DNA from: Lachnospiraceae bacterium
GTDB taxonomy: Bacteria; Bacillota; Clostridia; Lachnospirales; Lachnospiraceae
DNA: 64,000 nt
NCBI GenBank assembly: GCA_017476665.1
Contig: JAFUZJ010000058.1
Coordinates: 35,589-99,588, forward strand
Direction of reading: 5' to 3'
Shown here: positions 16,914 through 25,768 of the stretch, piece by piece
How the letters are laid out: each line of letters begins with the position of its first letter
How positions within the stretch are numbered: the first letter of the stretch is position 1
Translations under genes and position numbers: made by a program
The notes under the pieces: generated by a model
What the model was told of the DNA's origin: nothing
Database searches by the model: none
Seen by the model: the letters and a program-made list of their open reading frames with translations, nothing else

Positions 16914-17505
16914 TTTCCATTCTCCTTTTTATCAGGTCATCAATGATCCCCACAACACCTTCCACTCCAAAATTGCTGCTGTTGATGCACAGATCATAGT
17001 TTCTGGAATCTCCCCATTTACCGTCACAATAATAGTTATGGTAATTCTTTCGTGTTGCATCCTTTCGTTTCATCATCCGGTATGCTTCGTCTTCCGTCAG
17101 GTTATACTTTCTCATGATCCGCGCGCATTTTGTCTCCTTATTTCCGAGCACAAATACAGAAAGCAATGCAGGGTTTCCCTGCAAGACATATTCGGCGCAT
17201 CTGCCCACGATCACAAAGGATTTTCCCTCATCGGCCAGTTTATGGATATAGTCAAATTGAATATTCGCCACATGCTCCTCCAAGGCGCTGGAATATCCGG
17301 CAACGGTTCTGGAAAACAACTTGTTCTTGGGTTTTTCATCATATCTTTCCAGGATTTCCAGATCTATGTTTTTCTCCTCCGCAATTTTCTGCAGCAGCAC
17401 ATGATCCAAAAACGGAATGTCATATTTCTTTGCCAATATTTCACCTGCTTCATGTCCTCCGCTTCCAAATTCTCTGCCCAAAGCAATGATGATCTGCTTT
17501 TCCAT
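16897..17505 (-). CDS. Cytidylate kinase-like family protein
   Basis: A 202-residue P-loop protein. The N-terminus IIIALGREFGSGGHEAGEIL (about 4-23) carries the glycine-rich nucleotide loop seen in the cytidylate-kinase-like family, and KYDIPFLDHVLL follows as usual. The later VIVGRCAEYVL and the arginine-rich RIMRKYNLTEDEA match the lid region. It is not the canonical Cmk of pyrimidine metabolism, and the true substrate is unknown. GGAGG lies 9 nt before the ATG. Position: 18 nt after an ArsB/NhaD-type transporter and overlapping the YitT gene, so the three formed one operon. Confidence 0.82.
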   Translation of the reverse strand: MEKQIIIALGREFGSGGHEAGEILAKKYDIPFLDHVLLQKIAEEKNIDLEILERYDEKPKNKLFSRTVAGYSSALEEHVANIQFDYIHKLADEGKSFVIVGRCAEYVLQGNPALLSVFVLGNKETKCARIMRKYNLTEDEAYRMMKRKDATRKNYHNYYCDGKWGDSRNYDLCINSSNFGVEGVVGIIDDLIKRRMESVGDQ

Positions 17506-17523
17506 GAATGACCGCCTCCTGTT

Positions 17524-18876
17524 CTAAAAGTATCTGATATAGATTCCTATCATACTGATCGTTATGACAAGAATGGTTGCCGGTGCCAGGTATTTGCAAT
17601 ATTTTCCCCATCCGATCATGTGCCCGTTCTGGGAAGCAATTGAAATACCCACAACATTTGCGGAAGCGCCGATCGGTGTGGCGGAGCCTCCGATATCCGT
17701 TCCCATGGCAAGCGTCCATGCAAGGATCGACAGGTCAAGTCCTGTCGCAGCTGCAAGTGACTTGATCACCGGTATCATAGTGGCCGCAAACGGAATATTA
17801 TCCACAAAAGCGCTCGCCAGAGCTGAGATCCACAAAATGATTGCTACCATCAGTCTGGGGTCATCGCCGCTGATTTCCTCAATCACAGATGCGATCAATT
17901 CCAGGATTCCCGTTTTTTCCAACCCGCCGACTACAATGAAAAGACCGATAAAAAACAGGAGTGTCTTATAATCTATCTTTCGGATCAGCGTCCCCGCATC
18001 TTTCCCTGATGTAAGCAACGTGATCAGCGCGATCCCTGTGCCAATGGTCGCCACTGTCAGCCCGGTCATGGCATGGGTTACCAGCAGCAGAACAGCAAGT
18101 CCAAAAATAATGCAGCTGGTACCAAACTCTCTCTTGCTCTTGATCGCGCTGCCCGGCTCCGGATAGGATGTCGCATCGGCTTCACACGTATTCTGTACCA
18201 ATTTCTTTCTGAAACACAGATAAAAATAGCATACCACTACCATAAGCGAAATCAATGCGATCAAACCCGTGTTTGTGATAAAATCGCCAAAAGAATATCC
18301 CAGTGAGGTGCCAATAATAATGTTCGGCGGATCACCGCACATGGTCGCCGAACCGCCCAGATTCGCACAGAACACCTCCGCAAGGATCACCGGGATCGGT
18401 GAAAATTTCAAAAGTTCCGCCAGTTCTACCGTAACTGCAGCCAAAAACAGGATTACGGTGATACTGTCTATAAACATTGCCAATACAAAAGATATGATCA
18501 TAAAAGAGATCAGAATGGGAACCGCTTTATATTTCACGGCTTTGGCGATCCGCAGGCAGAGCCACCTGAAAAATCCTGATTTTCCCATTCCCTCCACCAT
18601 GATCATCATTCCCGCAATAAACAGGATCGTTGCCCAATTGACTCCCGTTGAAACGCTTTCTGACATACCTCCTGCATACCAAAATTGAACGGTCGCAAAT
18701 TCCCTGAAATTAAGGGTTTCCCATATCGCGGTCCCGCTCCGCATGCAGATTCCGAAGACGACAACTATCATCAGTGCGCCGCAGCCAAGCGAAGCCCACT
18801 GTCTCTCTATTTTTTCAGAAACTATAAGTGCAAACATGACCACAAATATAGTTACTGCCATTATTTGTGCAATCAA
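17524..18876 (-). CDS. ArsB/NhaD family (SLC13-like) membrane transporter
   Basis: A 450-residue polytopic protein with the ion-transporter superfamily pattern. GGSATMCGDPPNIIIGTSLGY (two joined pieces, GGSATMCGDPPN and IIIGTSLGY, about 174-194) and the mirrored GTDIGGSATPIGASANVVG near the C-terminus are the two helical-hairpin substrate sites. Members move Na+/H+, arsenite or dicarboxylates; the substrate here is not determinable. The start is TTG 18876 with AGAGG 7 nt upstream; ATG 18861 is the alternative. It leads a probable operon with a cytidylate-kinase-like gene and the broken YitT gene. Confidence 0.85.
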   Translation of the reverse strand: MIAQIMAVTIFVVMFALIVSEKIERQWASLGCGALMIVVVFGICMRSGTAIWETLNFREFATVQFWYAGGMSESVSTGVNWATILFIAGMMIMVEGMGKSGFFRWLCLRIAKAVKYKAVPILISFMIISFVLAMFIDSITVILFLAAVTVELAELLKFSPIPVILAEVFCANLGGSATMCGDPPNIIIGTSLGYSFGDFITNTGLIALISLMVVVCYFYLCFRKKLVQNTCEADATSYPEPGSAIKSKREFGTSCIIFGLAVLLLVTHAMTGLTVATIGTGIALITLLTSGKDAGTLIRKIDYKTLLFFIGLFIVVGGLEKTGILELIASVIEEISGDDPRLMVAIILWISALASAFVDNIPFAATMIPVIKSLAAATGLDLSILAWTLAMGTDIGGSATPIGASANVVGISIASQNGHMIGWGKYCKYLAPATILVITISMIGIYIRYF

Positions 18877-18969
18877 AATATTTCCTCTCTTTCCTTGTAA
18901 AATAATCCACGAAAAATAGACCCTCCTTCCGAGAGCATTCCGTGTAAAATTTAAGATCAGAGAGATTCT

Positions 18970-19395
18970 TTATTTTTGACCGTCCTGCAAATGAATAAAC
19001 CGAACAATAGATACTTTTCCATGACTATGTAAATGATAACATTTCACAGAAACCTGTTTGAGTGTCAACAGAACAAACCCTGTCAACAGTAAGAATACAA
19101 AGACCAGTGTACGCAGATTTTCCTCACGGATCTGTCTTCCGGAAGGAATGATTCCAGAAAGTCGGGCCTGTTGTCCGCTGATTTCTCTTGTATCAGCCTG
19201 CACCCTGCTGTTTCTGGACTGAAGAGACGTATACTCCATCTGACGAGTATTTGCATCAGAAGCATGCACAACATCACGAGGTATTTCCAATGCAAAAATA
19301 CCCCAGATCAATATCATACTCAGGATCGCACATTCCATGCGTATCATATTATGTATGAAATTCTTTTTTAGTCGATCGATATCATGCAGTTTCAT
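18970..19395 (-). CDS. Small two-helix membrane protein, possibly leaderless mRNA
   Basis: A 141-residue protein with hydrophobic segments at about 21-37 and 95-112, separated by a polar region of about 57 residues rich in Q, S and R, and a His-rich C-terminal tail (KCYHLHSHGKVSIVRFIHLQDGQK given as KCYHLHSHGKV plus SIVRFIHLQDGQK). No family was recognised. A good promoter ends only 9 nt before the ATG and no Shine-Dalgarno is visible, so the mRNA may start at or next to the AUG. An internal ATG at 19347 also lacks a ribosome binding site. It lies alone between nth and the transporter operon. Confidence 0.6.
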   Translation of the reverse strand: MKLHDIDRLKKNFIHNMIRMECAILSMILIWGIFALEIPRDVVHASDANTRQMEYTSLQSRNSRVQADTREISGQQARLSGIIPSGRQIREENLRTLVFVFLLLTGFVLLTLKQVSVKCYHLHSHGKVSIVRFIHLQDGQK

Positions 19396-19404
19396 AATAT
19401 CATT

Positions 19405-19433
19405 ATTGTATTATGAACCCTTTCTTGTGTCAA
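19405..19433 (-). promoter_or_regulatory. Sigma-A promoter abutting the start codon of the 18970 gene
   Basis: Minus strand TTGACA (19428-19433), 17-nt spacer, TACAAT (19405-19410). The ATG begins at 19395, so the expected transcription start falls within about 0-3 nt of the AUG. An inverted repeat CATAATA (19393-19399)/TATTATG (19409-19415) spans the -10 region and could be an operator. Confidence 0.75.
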
Positions 19434-19441
19434 ACAAAAAT

Positions 19442-20101
19442 TTATTTTGATTCCGTTTTTGATTTCGTTTCCAACACCTGCTTGCAGATATCCCGCACGC
19501 AGCATTTGTCACAATAGGGCTTTGTTCTGGCGGTACAAACCGCGCGTCCGTGATCCACCAGGCGATGGCAGAAATCATTTCCCTCCTCGGGCGGAATGAT
19601 CTTCCACAATTCTTTCTCTACCTTTCCCGGCTCTTTCACGCCGTCCACCAGCCCCATGCGGTTCACCAGGCGGATGCAATGAGTATCCGTCACGATCGCA
19701 GGCTTTCCGAACACATCCCCCATAATGAGATTGGCGCTTTTTCTGCCCACGCCGGGCAGCGCCAATAGCGCCTCCATGGTATCGGGCACCCTGCCGCTGT
19801 ACGTATCCCGCAGCACCTTCATGCAGGCGCTGATATCCCGCGCCTTACTGTTGCCCAGACCGCAGGGCCGCACGATTTTCTCAATCTCCTCCACCGGTGC
19901 TTCTGCCAGAGCGTTCACATCCGGATATTTCGCATATAAATCTTCCACTACCACATTGACACGGGCATCCGTACACTGTGCCGCCAGACGCACACTGACG
20001 AGCAATTTCCATGCCTCGTCATAGTCCAATGTGCACACGGTTTCCGGATATTCCTGTTTCAGGCGCTCAATAATCGCCAGTGCACGCTGTTTCTTTGTCA
20101 T
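19442..20101 (-). CDS. nth: Endonuclease III (base-excision repair glycosylase/AP lyase)
   Basis: A 219-residue protein. The helix-hairpin-helix LPGVGRKSANL (about 115-125) carries the catalytic lysine, and VTDTHCIRL holds the catalytic aspartate. The C-terminal iron-sulfur motif is C-x7-C-x2-C-x5-C (VCTARTKPYCDKCCVRDIC), one residue longer in the first gap than in E. coli Nth. It removes oxidised pyrimidines from DNA. The ORF is open upstream into rlmH, but the ATG at 20101 has AAGGAGG 8 nt before it and gives the normal family length. It follows rlmH by 25 nt in a long operon. Confidence 0.95.
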   Translation of the reverse strand: MTKKQRALAIIERLKQEYPETVCTLDYDEAWKLLVSVRLAAQCTDARVNVVVEDLYAKYPDVNALAEAPVEEIEKIVRPCGLGNSKARDISACMKVLRDTYSGRVPDTMEALLALPGVGRKSANLIMGDVFGKPAIVTDTHCIRLVNRMGLVDGVKEPGKVEKELWKIIPPEEGNDFCHRLVDHGRAVCTARTKPYCDKCCVRDICKQVLETKSKTESK

Positions 20102-20126
20102 CCTTTGTACCTCCTTATATAAGGCC

Positions 20127-20606
20127 TCATTTGTGGTAGGGTTCTCCGTGATTGATCCGGAATGCCCGATAAATCTGCTCACACAAGATCACCCGCATCA
20201 GCTGATGCGGAAAAGTCATATCAGAGAAGCTCAGATGAAAATCTGCCCTCTTCGTCACGGAAGCATGCAGCCCCAGGGAGCCTCCAATCACAAAGCAAAG
20301 ACTGCCGCGCCCTTCCACCACAGCCTTGTCCATCCATGCGGCAAACCCTTCGGAATCAAATTTTTTCCCGCCGATCTCCAACGTACAGAGAAAGGTATCC
20401 TCCTTTATCCTGGACAGAATCCGTTCCGCCTCCTTCGCCTTGATCTGTTCCTCTAAAGCAACAGACGCCTTGTCGGGCGTCTGTTCATCCATCACTTCGA
20501 TCACTTCCAGCTTACAATATCTGGTCAGTCTTTTGGCGTATTCCTCTATGGCGTCCCGATAAAATTTTTCTTTGATCTTACCGACACACAGAATAGTTAT
20601 TTTCAT
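20127..20606 (-). CDS. rlmH: 23S rRNA pseudouridine-1915 N3-methyltransferase RlmH
   Basis: A 159-residue SPOUT-class methyltransferase. The N-terminus MKITILCVGKIKEKFYRDAI and the later CFVIGGSLGLHASV (SAM-binding trefoil knot) with the C-terminal HQLMRVILCEQIYRAFRI are hallmarks of RlmH. It uses SAM to methylate pseudouridine 1915 in helix 69 of the ribosome. Length equals the standard 159 residues. The ATG overlaps the stop of the upstream membrane-protein gene by 4 nt. Confidence 0.97.
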   Translation of the reverse strand: MKITILCVGKIKEKFYRDAIEEYAKRLTRYCKLEVIEVMDEQTPDKASVALEEQIKAKEAERILSRIKEDTFLCTLEIGGKKFDSEGFAAWMDKAVVEGRGSLCFVIGGSLGLHASVTKRADFHLSFSDMTFPHQLMRVILCEQIYRAFRINHGEPYHK

Positions 20607-21118
20607 ACATCCACATCCGTTTCCGCTTGCTCGCCAAAGATCCGATCATAGAGCTTTTCATCCAGAAAACGCTCCAGTTGTGTTTGATTCAGATTGATAA
20701 ACTGATCATTGATCCTTTGCTTTATGTATGCGCTTCGAATAAAGTACAGGACCTGCTCGTCCTCTCCGTCCGAATCAATCACGGCATTCGTCAGTTTTGC
20801 CGCGTTGGTATCAATTTCTTCCGCTGTAAGGTTATCCATACACCAGGCTTCTACCGCTTCCATCAATGTATTATCCGCCTTGGTCTTTTCGGCAGCTCCT
20901 TTGGCACTCTTAAAAGACAAAGCCCCCATGACCAGGAACAATACAAACACCGCCATCATTACGCCATAGAACATATAAGGGTTAGCCACCGTTGCGGGAA
21001 ACACCCCCATTGCTCCTAATATGGCAAGGATCAGACCGACTCCTCCGACCAGCAAAAGTGCCCAGCCGGAAGAGCGATAATCATTTTCATTGATCGGATT
21101 CGGAGAAAACATAGCCAT
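20603..21118 (-). CDS. Unassigned two-helix membrane protein
   Basis: A 171-residue protein. Two hydrophobic segments (about 17-37 and 46-66) form a hairpin near the N-terminus. The soluble remainder (about 75-171) is acidic and helical, includes KADNTLMEAVEAWCMDNL and ends LYDRIFGEQAETDVDV. The start at 21118 is preferred over 21124 because GGGAGG is then 8 nt upstream; the true start remains uncertain. It is sandwiched between nfnB and rlmH with a 4-nt overlap at its 3' end, so it is cotranscribed. No family was recognised. Confidence 0.72.
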   Translation of the reverse strand: MAMFSPNPINENDYRSSGWALLLVGGVGLILAILGAMGVFPATVANPYMFYGVMMAVFVLFLVMGALSFKSAKGAAEKTKADNTLMEAVEAWCMDNLTAEEIDTNAAKLTNAVIDSDGEDEQVLYFIRSAYIKQRINDQFINLNQTQLERFLDEKLYDRIFGEQAETDVDV

Positions 21119-21123
21119 GGTCA

Positions 21124-22509
21124 TTACCTCCCGCTCAAATACTCGTCAATACCCTTGGCGGCAGCTTTTCCTGCTCCCATGGCAAGAATGACCGTTGCAG
21201 CCCCTGTCACAGCATCACCACCGGCATATACGCCTTCCTTGGTGGTCTTGCCGTTCGCCTCATCTGCCACAATACATTTCCATTTATTGGTCTCCAGACC
21301 GTCTGTCGTGGAAGAAATCAGCGGATTCGGCGATGTCCCCAGTGCCATGATGACTGTGTCCACATCCATGGTAAAGGCAGAATCCGGAATTTCCACCGGT
21401 CTCCTTCTGCCGGAGTCATCAGGTTCACCCAGCTCCATACGGATACAGGTCATACCGGTTACCCAGCCTTTCTCATCGGAAAGGATCTCTGTAGGATTGG
21501 TGAGCAGGTCGAAGATAATGCCCTCCTCCTTTGCGTGATGCACCTCCTCCACTCTGGCCGGTAATTCTTCCTCGCTTCTGCGGTATACGATATGCACTTC
21601 CGCACCCAGACGCAGTGCTGTTCTTGCGGCATCCATAGCCACGTTTCCGCCGCCCACGACAGCCACTTTTTTGCCGCGCATAATGGGCGTATTGGACTTC
21701 TCATCAAACGCTTTCATCAGATTACTTCTGGTCAGATATTCATTCGCGGAGAATACGCCGTTTGCATTCTCTCCGGGAATTCCCATAAACTTGGGCAGAC
21801 CTGCGCCGGAACCGATAAACACCGCATCAAAGCCTTCCTCATCCATCAGCTCATCGATTGTTGTCGATTTACCGATGACTACATTGGTCTCTATCTTTAC
21901 ACCAAGCGCTTTTACATTCTCAATCTCCTTCGCCACAACTTCTTCCTTGGGCAATCTGAACTCCGGTATACCGTAAACGAGCACACCACCTGCCTCATGC
22001 AGCGCCTCAAAGATCGTCACATCGTATCCCATCTTTGCAAGGTCTCCCGCACAGGTCAGACCCGCCGGCCCGGAACCGATCACAGCCACTTTCTTGCCCT
22101 TTTTCTCCTTGGCACCTTCCGGCTTGATTCCGTTCTCTCTTGCCCAGTCCGCCACAAAGCGCTCCAGCTTACCGATGGAAATGGGTTCTCCCTTGATACC
22201 TCTGATACATTTGCCTTCGCACTGGCTCTCCTGCGGGCAGACACGTCCGCAGACGGCAGGAAGCGCACTGGACTCACTGATCACCTGATAAGCCTTCTCA
22301 ATGTCCCCGTTTTTCACCTGCTCAATAAACCCGGGAATATTGATGGCTACGGGGCAGCCTTTGATACACTGAGCATTCTTACAGTTGATGCAGCGGGTTG
22401 CCTCCTCCATCGCTTCTTCTTTGTTATATCCCAGACAAACCTCTGCAAAGTTTGTTGCTCTCTCTTTTGCATCCTGCTCTCTGACAGGAACTTTCTTCAA
22501 TACATCCAT
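21124..22509 (-). CDS. nfnB: NfnB-type large subunit / glutamate synthase small-subunit homolog
   Basis: A 461-residue flavoprotein. The N-terminus carries two [4Fe-4S] motif clusters (CINCKNAQCIKGCPV, about 40-54, and CGRVCPQESQCEGKC, about 91-105). It is followed by an FAD Rossmann motif (VIGSGPAGLTCAGDLA) and an NADPH-binding GGGNVAMDAARTALRLGA. Length and layout match GltD/NfnB proteins. Because an NfnA-like gene lies directly upstream (28 nt), the pair is probably the electron-bifurcating NADH-dependent reduced ferredoxin:NADP+ oxidoreductase rather than the glutamate synthase subunit. The role would be to balance NADPH, NADH and ferredoxin in an anaerobe. AAAGGAG precedes the ATG. Confidence 0.9.
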   Translation of the reverse strand: MDVLKKVPVREQDAKERATNFAEVCLGYNKEEAMEEATRCINCKNAQCIKGCPVAINIPGFIEQVKNGDIEKAYQVISESSALPAVCGRVCPQESQCEGKCIRGIKGEPISIGKLERFVADWARENGIKPEGAKEKKGKKVAVIGSGPAGLTCAGDLAKMGYDVTIFEALHEAGGVLVYGIPEFRLPKEEVVAKEIENVKALGVKIETNVVIGKSTTIDELMDEEGFDAVFIGSGAGLPKFMGIPGENANGVFSANEYLTRSNLMKAFDEKSNTPIMRGKKVAVVGGGNVAMDAARTALRLGAEVHIVYRRSEEELPARVEEVHHAKEEGIIFDLLTNPTEILSDEKGWVTGMTCIRMELGEPDDSGRRRPVEIPDSAFTMDVDTVIMALGTSPNPLISSTTDGLETNKWKCIVADEANGKTTKEGVYAGGDAVTGAATVILAMGAGKAAAKGIDEYLSGR

Positions 22510-22537
22510 CGTCTATCTCCTTTCTGATCAAGCGTCT

Positions 22538-23413
22538 CTAACAGTTACCGCATCCGCCGTGGTGGGTGTCGCCTTCCTCAAGTGCGAGGATTGCCTTCCC
22601 CTCCTGTGTCTTATACAGTGATTGTCTTCTCATCGCCTCATCAAAATTGACTGCATGTCCGTCAAACTCCGGTCCGTCAACGCAGGCAAACTTTACTTTG
22701 CCGCCTACGGTAACACGGCAGGCACCGCACATGCCGGTTCCGTCCACCATGATCGGATTCAGGCTGACAATGGTCGGAAGCTCATATTCTTTGGTCAGCA
22801 GGCAGACAAACTTCATCATGATCATAGGGCCGATGGCAACGCAGACGTCATATTTTTTACCCTCTGCGATCAGATCCTTGATGACCTGGGTCACCATGCC
22901 GCTCCTGCCATAGGAACCGTCATCTGTGGTCACATAGAGATTGCCCGCAACCGCTTCCATCTCTTTTTCCAGGATCAGGAGATCCTTCGTCTTGCTGCCC
23001 ACGATCACATCTGCCTGGATTCCGTGCTCATGCAGCCATTTCACCTGGGGATATACAGGCGCAGCACCCACACCACCGGCCACAAACAGCATCTTTTTCT
23101 GCTTGAGGCTCTCCAGGTCCTCTTTTACAAATTCGGAAGCACAGCCCAGAGGACCCACAAAATCGTGAAAATAATCTCCCTCTTTCAGGTCAGCCATCAT
23201 TTTGGTAGCCGCACCGACTGTCTGAAACACGATGGTCACCGCACCGGTTTCTCTGTTGTAATCACAGATGGTCAAAGGGATCCTCTCACCGTCCGCATCC
23301 ATTCTCACAATGACAAACTGTCCCGGCTGGCAGGACTTTGCCACGCGTTTTGCCTCCACATCCATCAGATAGATGTTTGCAGCCAGTTCCTGTTTCTTCA
23401 GAATTTTGTACAT
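22538..23413 (-). CDS. nfnA: NfnA-type FAD/NAD-binding subunit with [2Fe-2S] site
   Basis: A 291-residue protein of the dihydroorotate dehydrogenase electron-transfer (PyrK-like) family. An FAD-binding barrel (about 1-100; QPGQFVIVRMDADGERIPLT) precedes an NAD-binding domain (FVAGGVGAAPVYPQVKWLHE). A cysteine cluster GMCGACRV with a later FACVDGPEFDGH binds the [2Fe-2S] centre. It ends in an extra cysteine-rich tail, HHGGCGNC. With the downstream NfnB it should form NfnAB. AGAGGTGG lies before the ATG. It could also be annotated as a sulfide dehydrogenase subunit, but the pairing favours Nfn. Confidence 0.9.
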   Translation of the reverse strand: MYKILKKQELAANIYLMDVEAKRVAKSCQPGQFVIVRMDADGERIPLTICDYNRETGAVTIVFQTVGAATKMMADLKEGDYFHDFVGPLGCASEFVKEDLESLKQKKMLFVAGGVGAAPVYPQVKWLHEHGIQADVIVGSKTKDLLILEKEMEAVAGNLYVTTDDGSYGRSGMVTQVIKDLIAEGKKYDVCVAIGPMIMMKFVCLLTKEYELPTIVSLNPIMVDGTGMCGACRVTVGGKVKFACVDGPEFDGHAVNFDEAMRRQSLYKTQEGKAILALEEGDTHHGGCGNC

Positions 23414-23473
23414 AAATCCACCTCTCTGTTTTATTGCTTTTCTATCTCTTTACAACATTACATCCGAATCCGA

Positions 23474-24865
23474 TCACATCACGGTCATCTGAATCTCCCC
23501 TGTGTAGACATCCACAACATAATAATTTCCCGTCCGAGCAATTCCACCGGCTTCGTCTACCAATACTTCCGCAAACAGATAGACAGCCTCTTTTCCCTTC
23601 CAGTCCGTGACATATAAATACTCAAACAGATAATGCTCACTGGTATCATCAAAATGCCCTGCTTCATCCAGAATCCTTCCGTTCTTCAGCGCATATTCCC
23701 GCACCAGTTTTTCCGCTCCGTTCGGCGTGATATCTGTGCGCAGAGACAAGATGAAGGTTCTTTCCACAACAGCACTGCTGTTTGACGATTCCAGACGGGC
23801 AAAACTAAAATGACTCTCTCCCAAAGGCAGCGGAATGGGACCTGTATACTTTGCAGAATTTTTTGTCGGTGTCGTCCCATTTGTCGTATAATAAATATTT
23901 TCGGAGTTATTGGTCACCGTGATCTTATAGGGCAGATCATATTCTCCTCCGTCCAGATTTATCTCCGGAGCCTCCAATTCCGTAACCGTAATATGATACC
24001 ACGCGCTGGCGACCTGGCTTTGTACGCCGTTTTCATTGATATACACAGCTTTTACAGTGAAATCTCCATCTTCCATCAAAATGGGAGAAACATACTGTGT
24101 CTTGGACGCATCGGGCGTCTCTCCGTCTAATGTATAGTAAATCTTTCCGCCTCCGGAAGCTGTCATCTTCAGCGCTTTCACTTCTTCATATTCCCCTGAT
24201 GGCACACTGAATTGCGGTCTCTCAGCAATATAATTCTGATAGGTTGTCCGAATGGATGCCAGCGGGCAATTGATCAGCATATCATGGATTGCCTGATATT
24301 CTTCTCTGGCACAATAAATTGCAATGAGTTTTCCGTAAATGCTCTCCAACTGCTCCTGTTCCGTTCTGGGATCCTCGATGATCGCTCTCAGCCAATATTC
24401 ATAATTTTCTTTATCATTTTTTAAAAAATAAACCTGTGCAATGCTTAATTTCAGATCGGTATTTGTCGGTTCCAACTCCATGGCCCGTTCATAATAATGA
24501 ATCGCATCCTCGTACCGGGCTGAATTTGTCGACTTAACAGCCTGCTCAATTTGATACTCCGCCGAATAATACTGAACGATCTTCACTCCGATCCAGATCA
24601 CTGCTGCAACAAAAAATACCAACATTGCCCAACCGGCAATGATCTTCCTGCGGCCGGCCTGTATCTTGTCACTTTTGGGAGCCTTTGAACCCTTTGACAA
24701 TTGCCTGGATGGCGGAGAAACTTCTTTTACAATATCCTTCAGATTCTGCTCAATATTTTGCTCAAACTCCGGTTCAAAATCGGGCACTATATGGATATCC
24801 TCACCGCATTGCTCGCAATAGAGGAGACCTTCCTGCATCTCCGCTCCGCAATTTGGACATTTCAT
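23474..24865 (-). CDS. Zinc-ribbon, TPR and paired chitobiase-type C-terminal domain membrane protein
   Basis: A 463-residue protein. It begins with a zinc ribbon, CPNCGAEMQEGLLYCEQCG (residues 3-21, CX2C...CX2C). After a linker there is one transmembrane helix (about 73-95) and TPR-like helices (about 110-205). Two beta domains of the chitobiase/beta-hexosaminidase C-terminal type follow (IYYTLDGETPDASKTQY at about 245 and IYYTTNGTTPTKNSAKY at about 325). The final domain (about 375-463) is unassigned. The domain order suggests a cytoplasmic zinc ribbon and a wall-facing exterior. The function is unknown. It is in the folD/nfn operon, 23 nt after folD. Confidence 0.82.
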   Translation of the reverse strand: MKCPNCGAEMQEGLLYCEQCGEDIHIVPDFEPEFEQNIEQNLKDIVKEVSPPSRQLSKGSKAPKSDKIQAGRRKIIAGWAMLVFFVAAVIWIGVKIVQYYSAEYQIEQAVKSTNSARYEDAIHYYERAMELEPTNTDLKLSIAQVYFLKNDKENYEYWLRAIIEDPRTEQEQLESIYGKLIAIYCAREEYQAIHDMLINCPLASIRTTYQNYIAERPQFSVPSGEYEEVKALKMTASGGGKIYYTLDGETPDASKTQYVSPILMEDGDFTVKAVYINENGVQSQVASAWYHITVTELEAPEINLDGGEYDLPYKITVTNNSENIYYTTNGTTPTKNSAKYTGPIPLPLGESHFSFARLESSNSSAVVERTFILSLRTDITPNGAEKLVREYALKNGRILDEAGHFDDTSEHYLFEYLYVTDWKGKEAVYLFAEVLVDEAGGIARTGNYYVVDVYTGEIQMTVM

Positions 24866-24888
24866 AGCCTATCCTCTTTCCTTACAGA

Positions 24889-25734
24889 TTATTTCTGCAG
24901 TGCAACCGACTCCACGCAATTGTTCATCAACATAGCGATTGTCATAGGACCCACACCGCCCGGCACAGGAGTAATGGCGCTGCAATGAGGCTCTACGCTT
25001 TCAAAATCCACATCCCCGCAAAGTTTATTGTTTTCATTCCGATGGATACCCACATCAATAACTACGGCACCTTCTTTTACATAATCTGCCGTGATCATCT
25101 TCGGTTTTCCGATCGCAACAACCAAAATATCAGCGCGTCTGGTCACTTCCTTTAAGTCTTTCGTACGGCTGTGGGTCACGGTCACGGTTCCGTTCTCCCG
25201 CAAAAGCAGCAATGCCATCGGCTTACCTACGATATTGCTTCGGCCGATCACAACGCATTCCTTTCCTGCGATCTCTATACCGGAACGCTTTAACAGCTGG
25301 ATAATCCCTGCCGGCGTACAGGAAACAAATCCCGGCTTGCCGATACAGAGCGCACCCACATTCTGCGGGTGAAAACCGTCCACATCTTTGCTGGGATGAA
25401 TCGCATCCAGTACCTTTTCCTCATTAATATGTTTCGGAAGCGGCAATTGTACCAGGATACCGTTTACATCTTTTCTGGCATTCAATTCCCCGATCAGCTC
25501 CAACAGTTTCTCCTCGGTTGTATCCTCCGGCAGCTCATATGCCAGAGAACGGATCCCGATATACTCACATGCCTTCTTCTTATTTCCCACATAAACCGTG
25601 GAAGCAGGATCATTTCCCACCTGGATCACCGCCAGTGTGACTTCCACGCCTTCCGCTTTCATCTGTGCAACCTTTTCCCTGCACTCATCCTTGATCTGCA
25701 CCGAAATTGCCTTGCCGTCAATCAACTTTGCCAT
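24889..25734 (-). CDS. folD: Bifunctional methylenetetrahydrofolate dehydrogenase/cyclohydrolase FolD
   Basis: A 281-residue cytosolic enzyme that interconverts 5,10-methylene-, methenyl- and 10-formyl-tetrahydrofolate. The catalytic lysine lies in YVGNKKKACEYIGI (about 48-61). NGILVQLPLPKHI, VIGRSNIVGKPMALLLL (NADP site) and the C-terminal PVPGGVGPMTIAMLM are the family signatures. Length is typical. It follows fhs, 34 nt away, so formate activation and one-carbon reduction are encoded together. Confidence 0.97.
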   Translation of the reverse strand: MAKLIDGKAISVQIKDECREKVAQMKAEGVEVTLAVIQVGNDPASTVYVGNKKKACEYIGIRSLAYELPEDTTEEKLLELIGELNARKDVNGILVQLPLPKHINEEKVLDAIHPSKDVDGFHPQNVGALCIGKPGFVSCTPAGIIQLLKRSGIEIAGKECVVIGRSNIVGKPMALLLLRENGTVTVTHSRTKDLKEVTRRADILVVAIGKPKMITADYVKEGAVVIDVGIHRNENNKLCGDVDFESVEPHCSAITPVPGGVGPMTIAMLMNNCVESVALQK

Positions 25735-25768
25735 AACACACTCTCCATTCTTTCAACTGTACTGAAAC

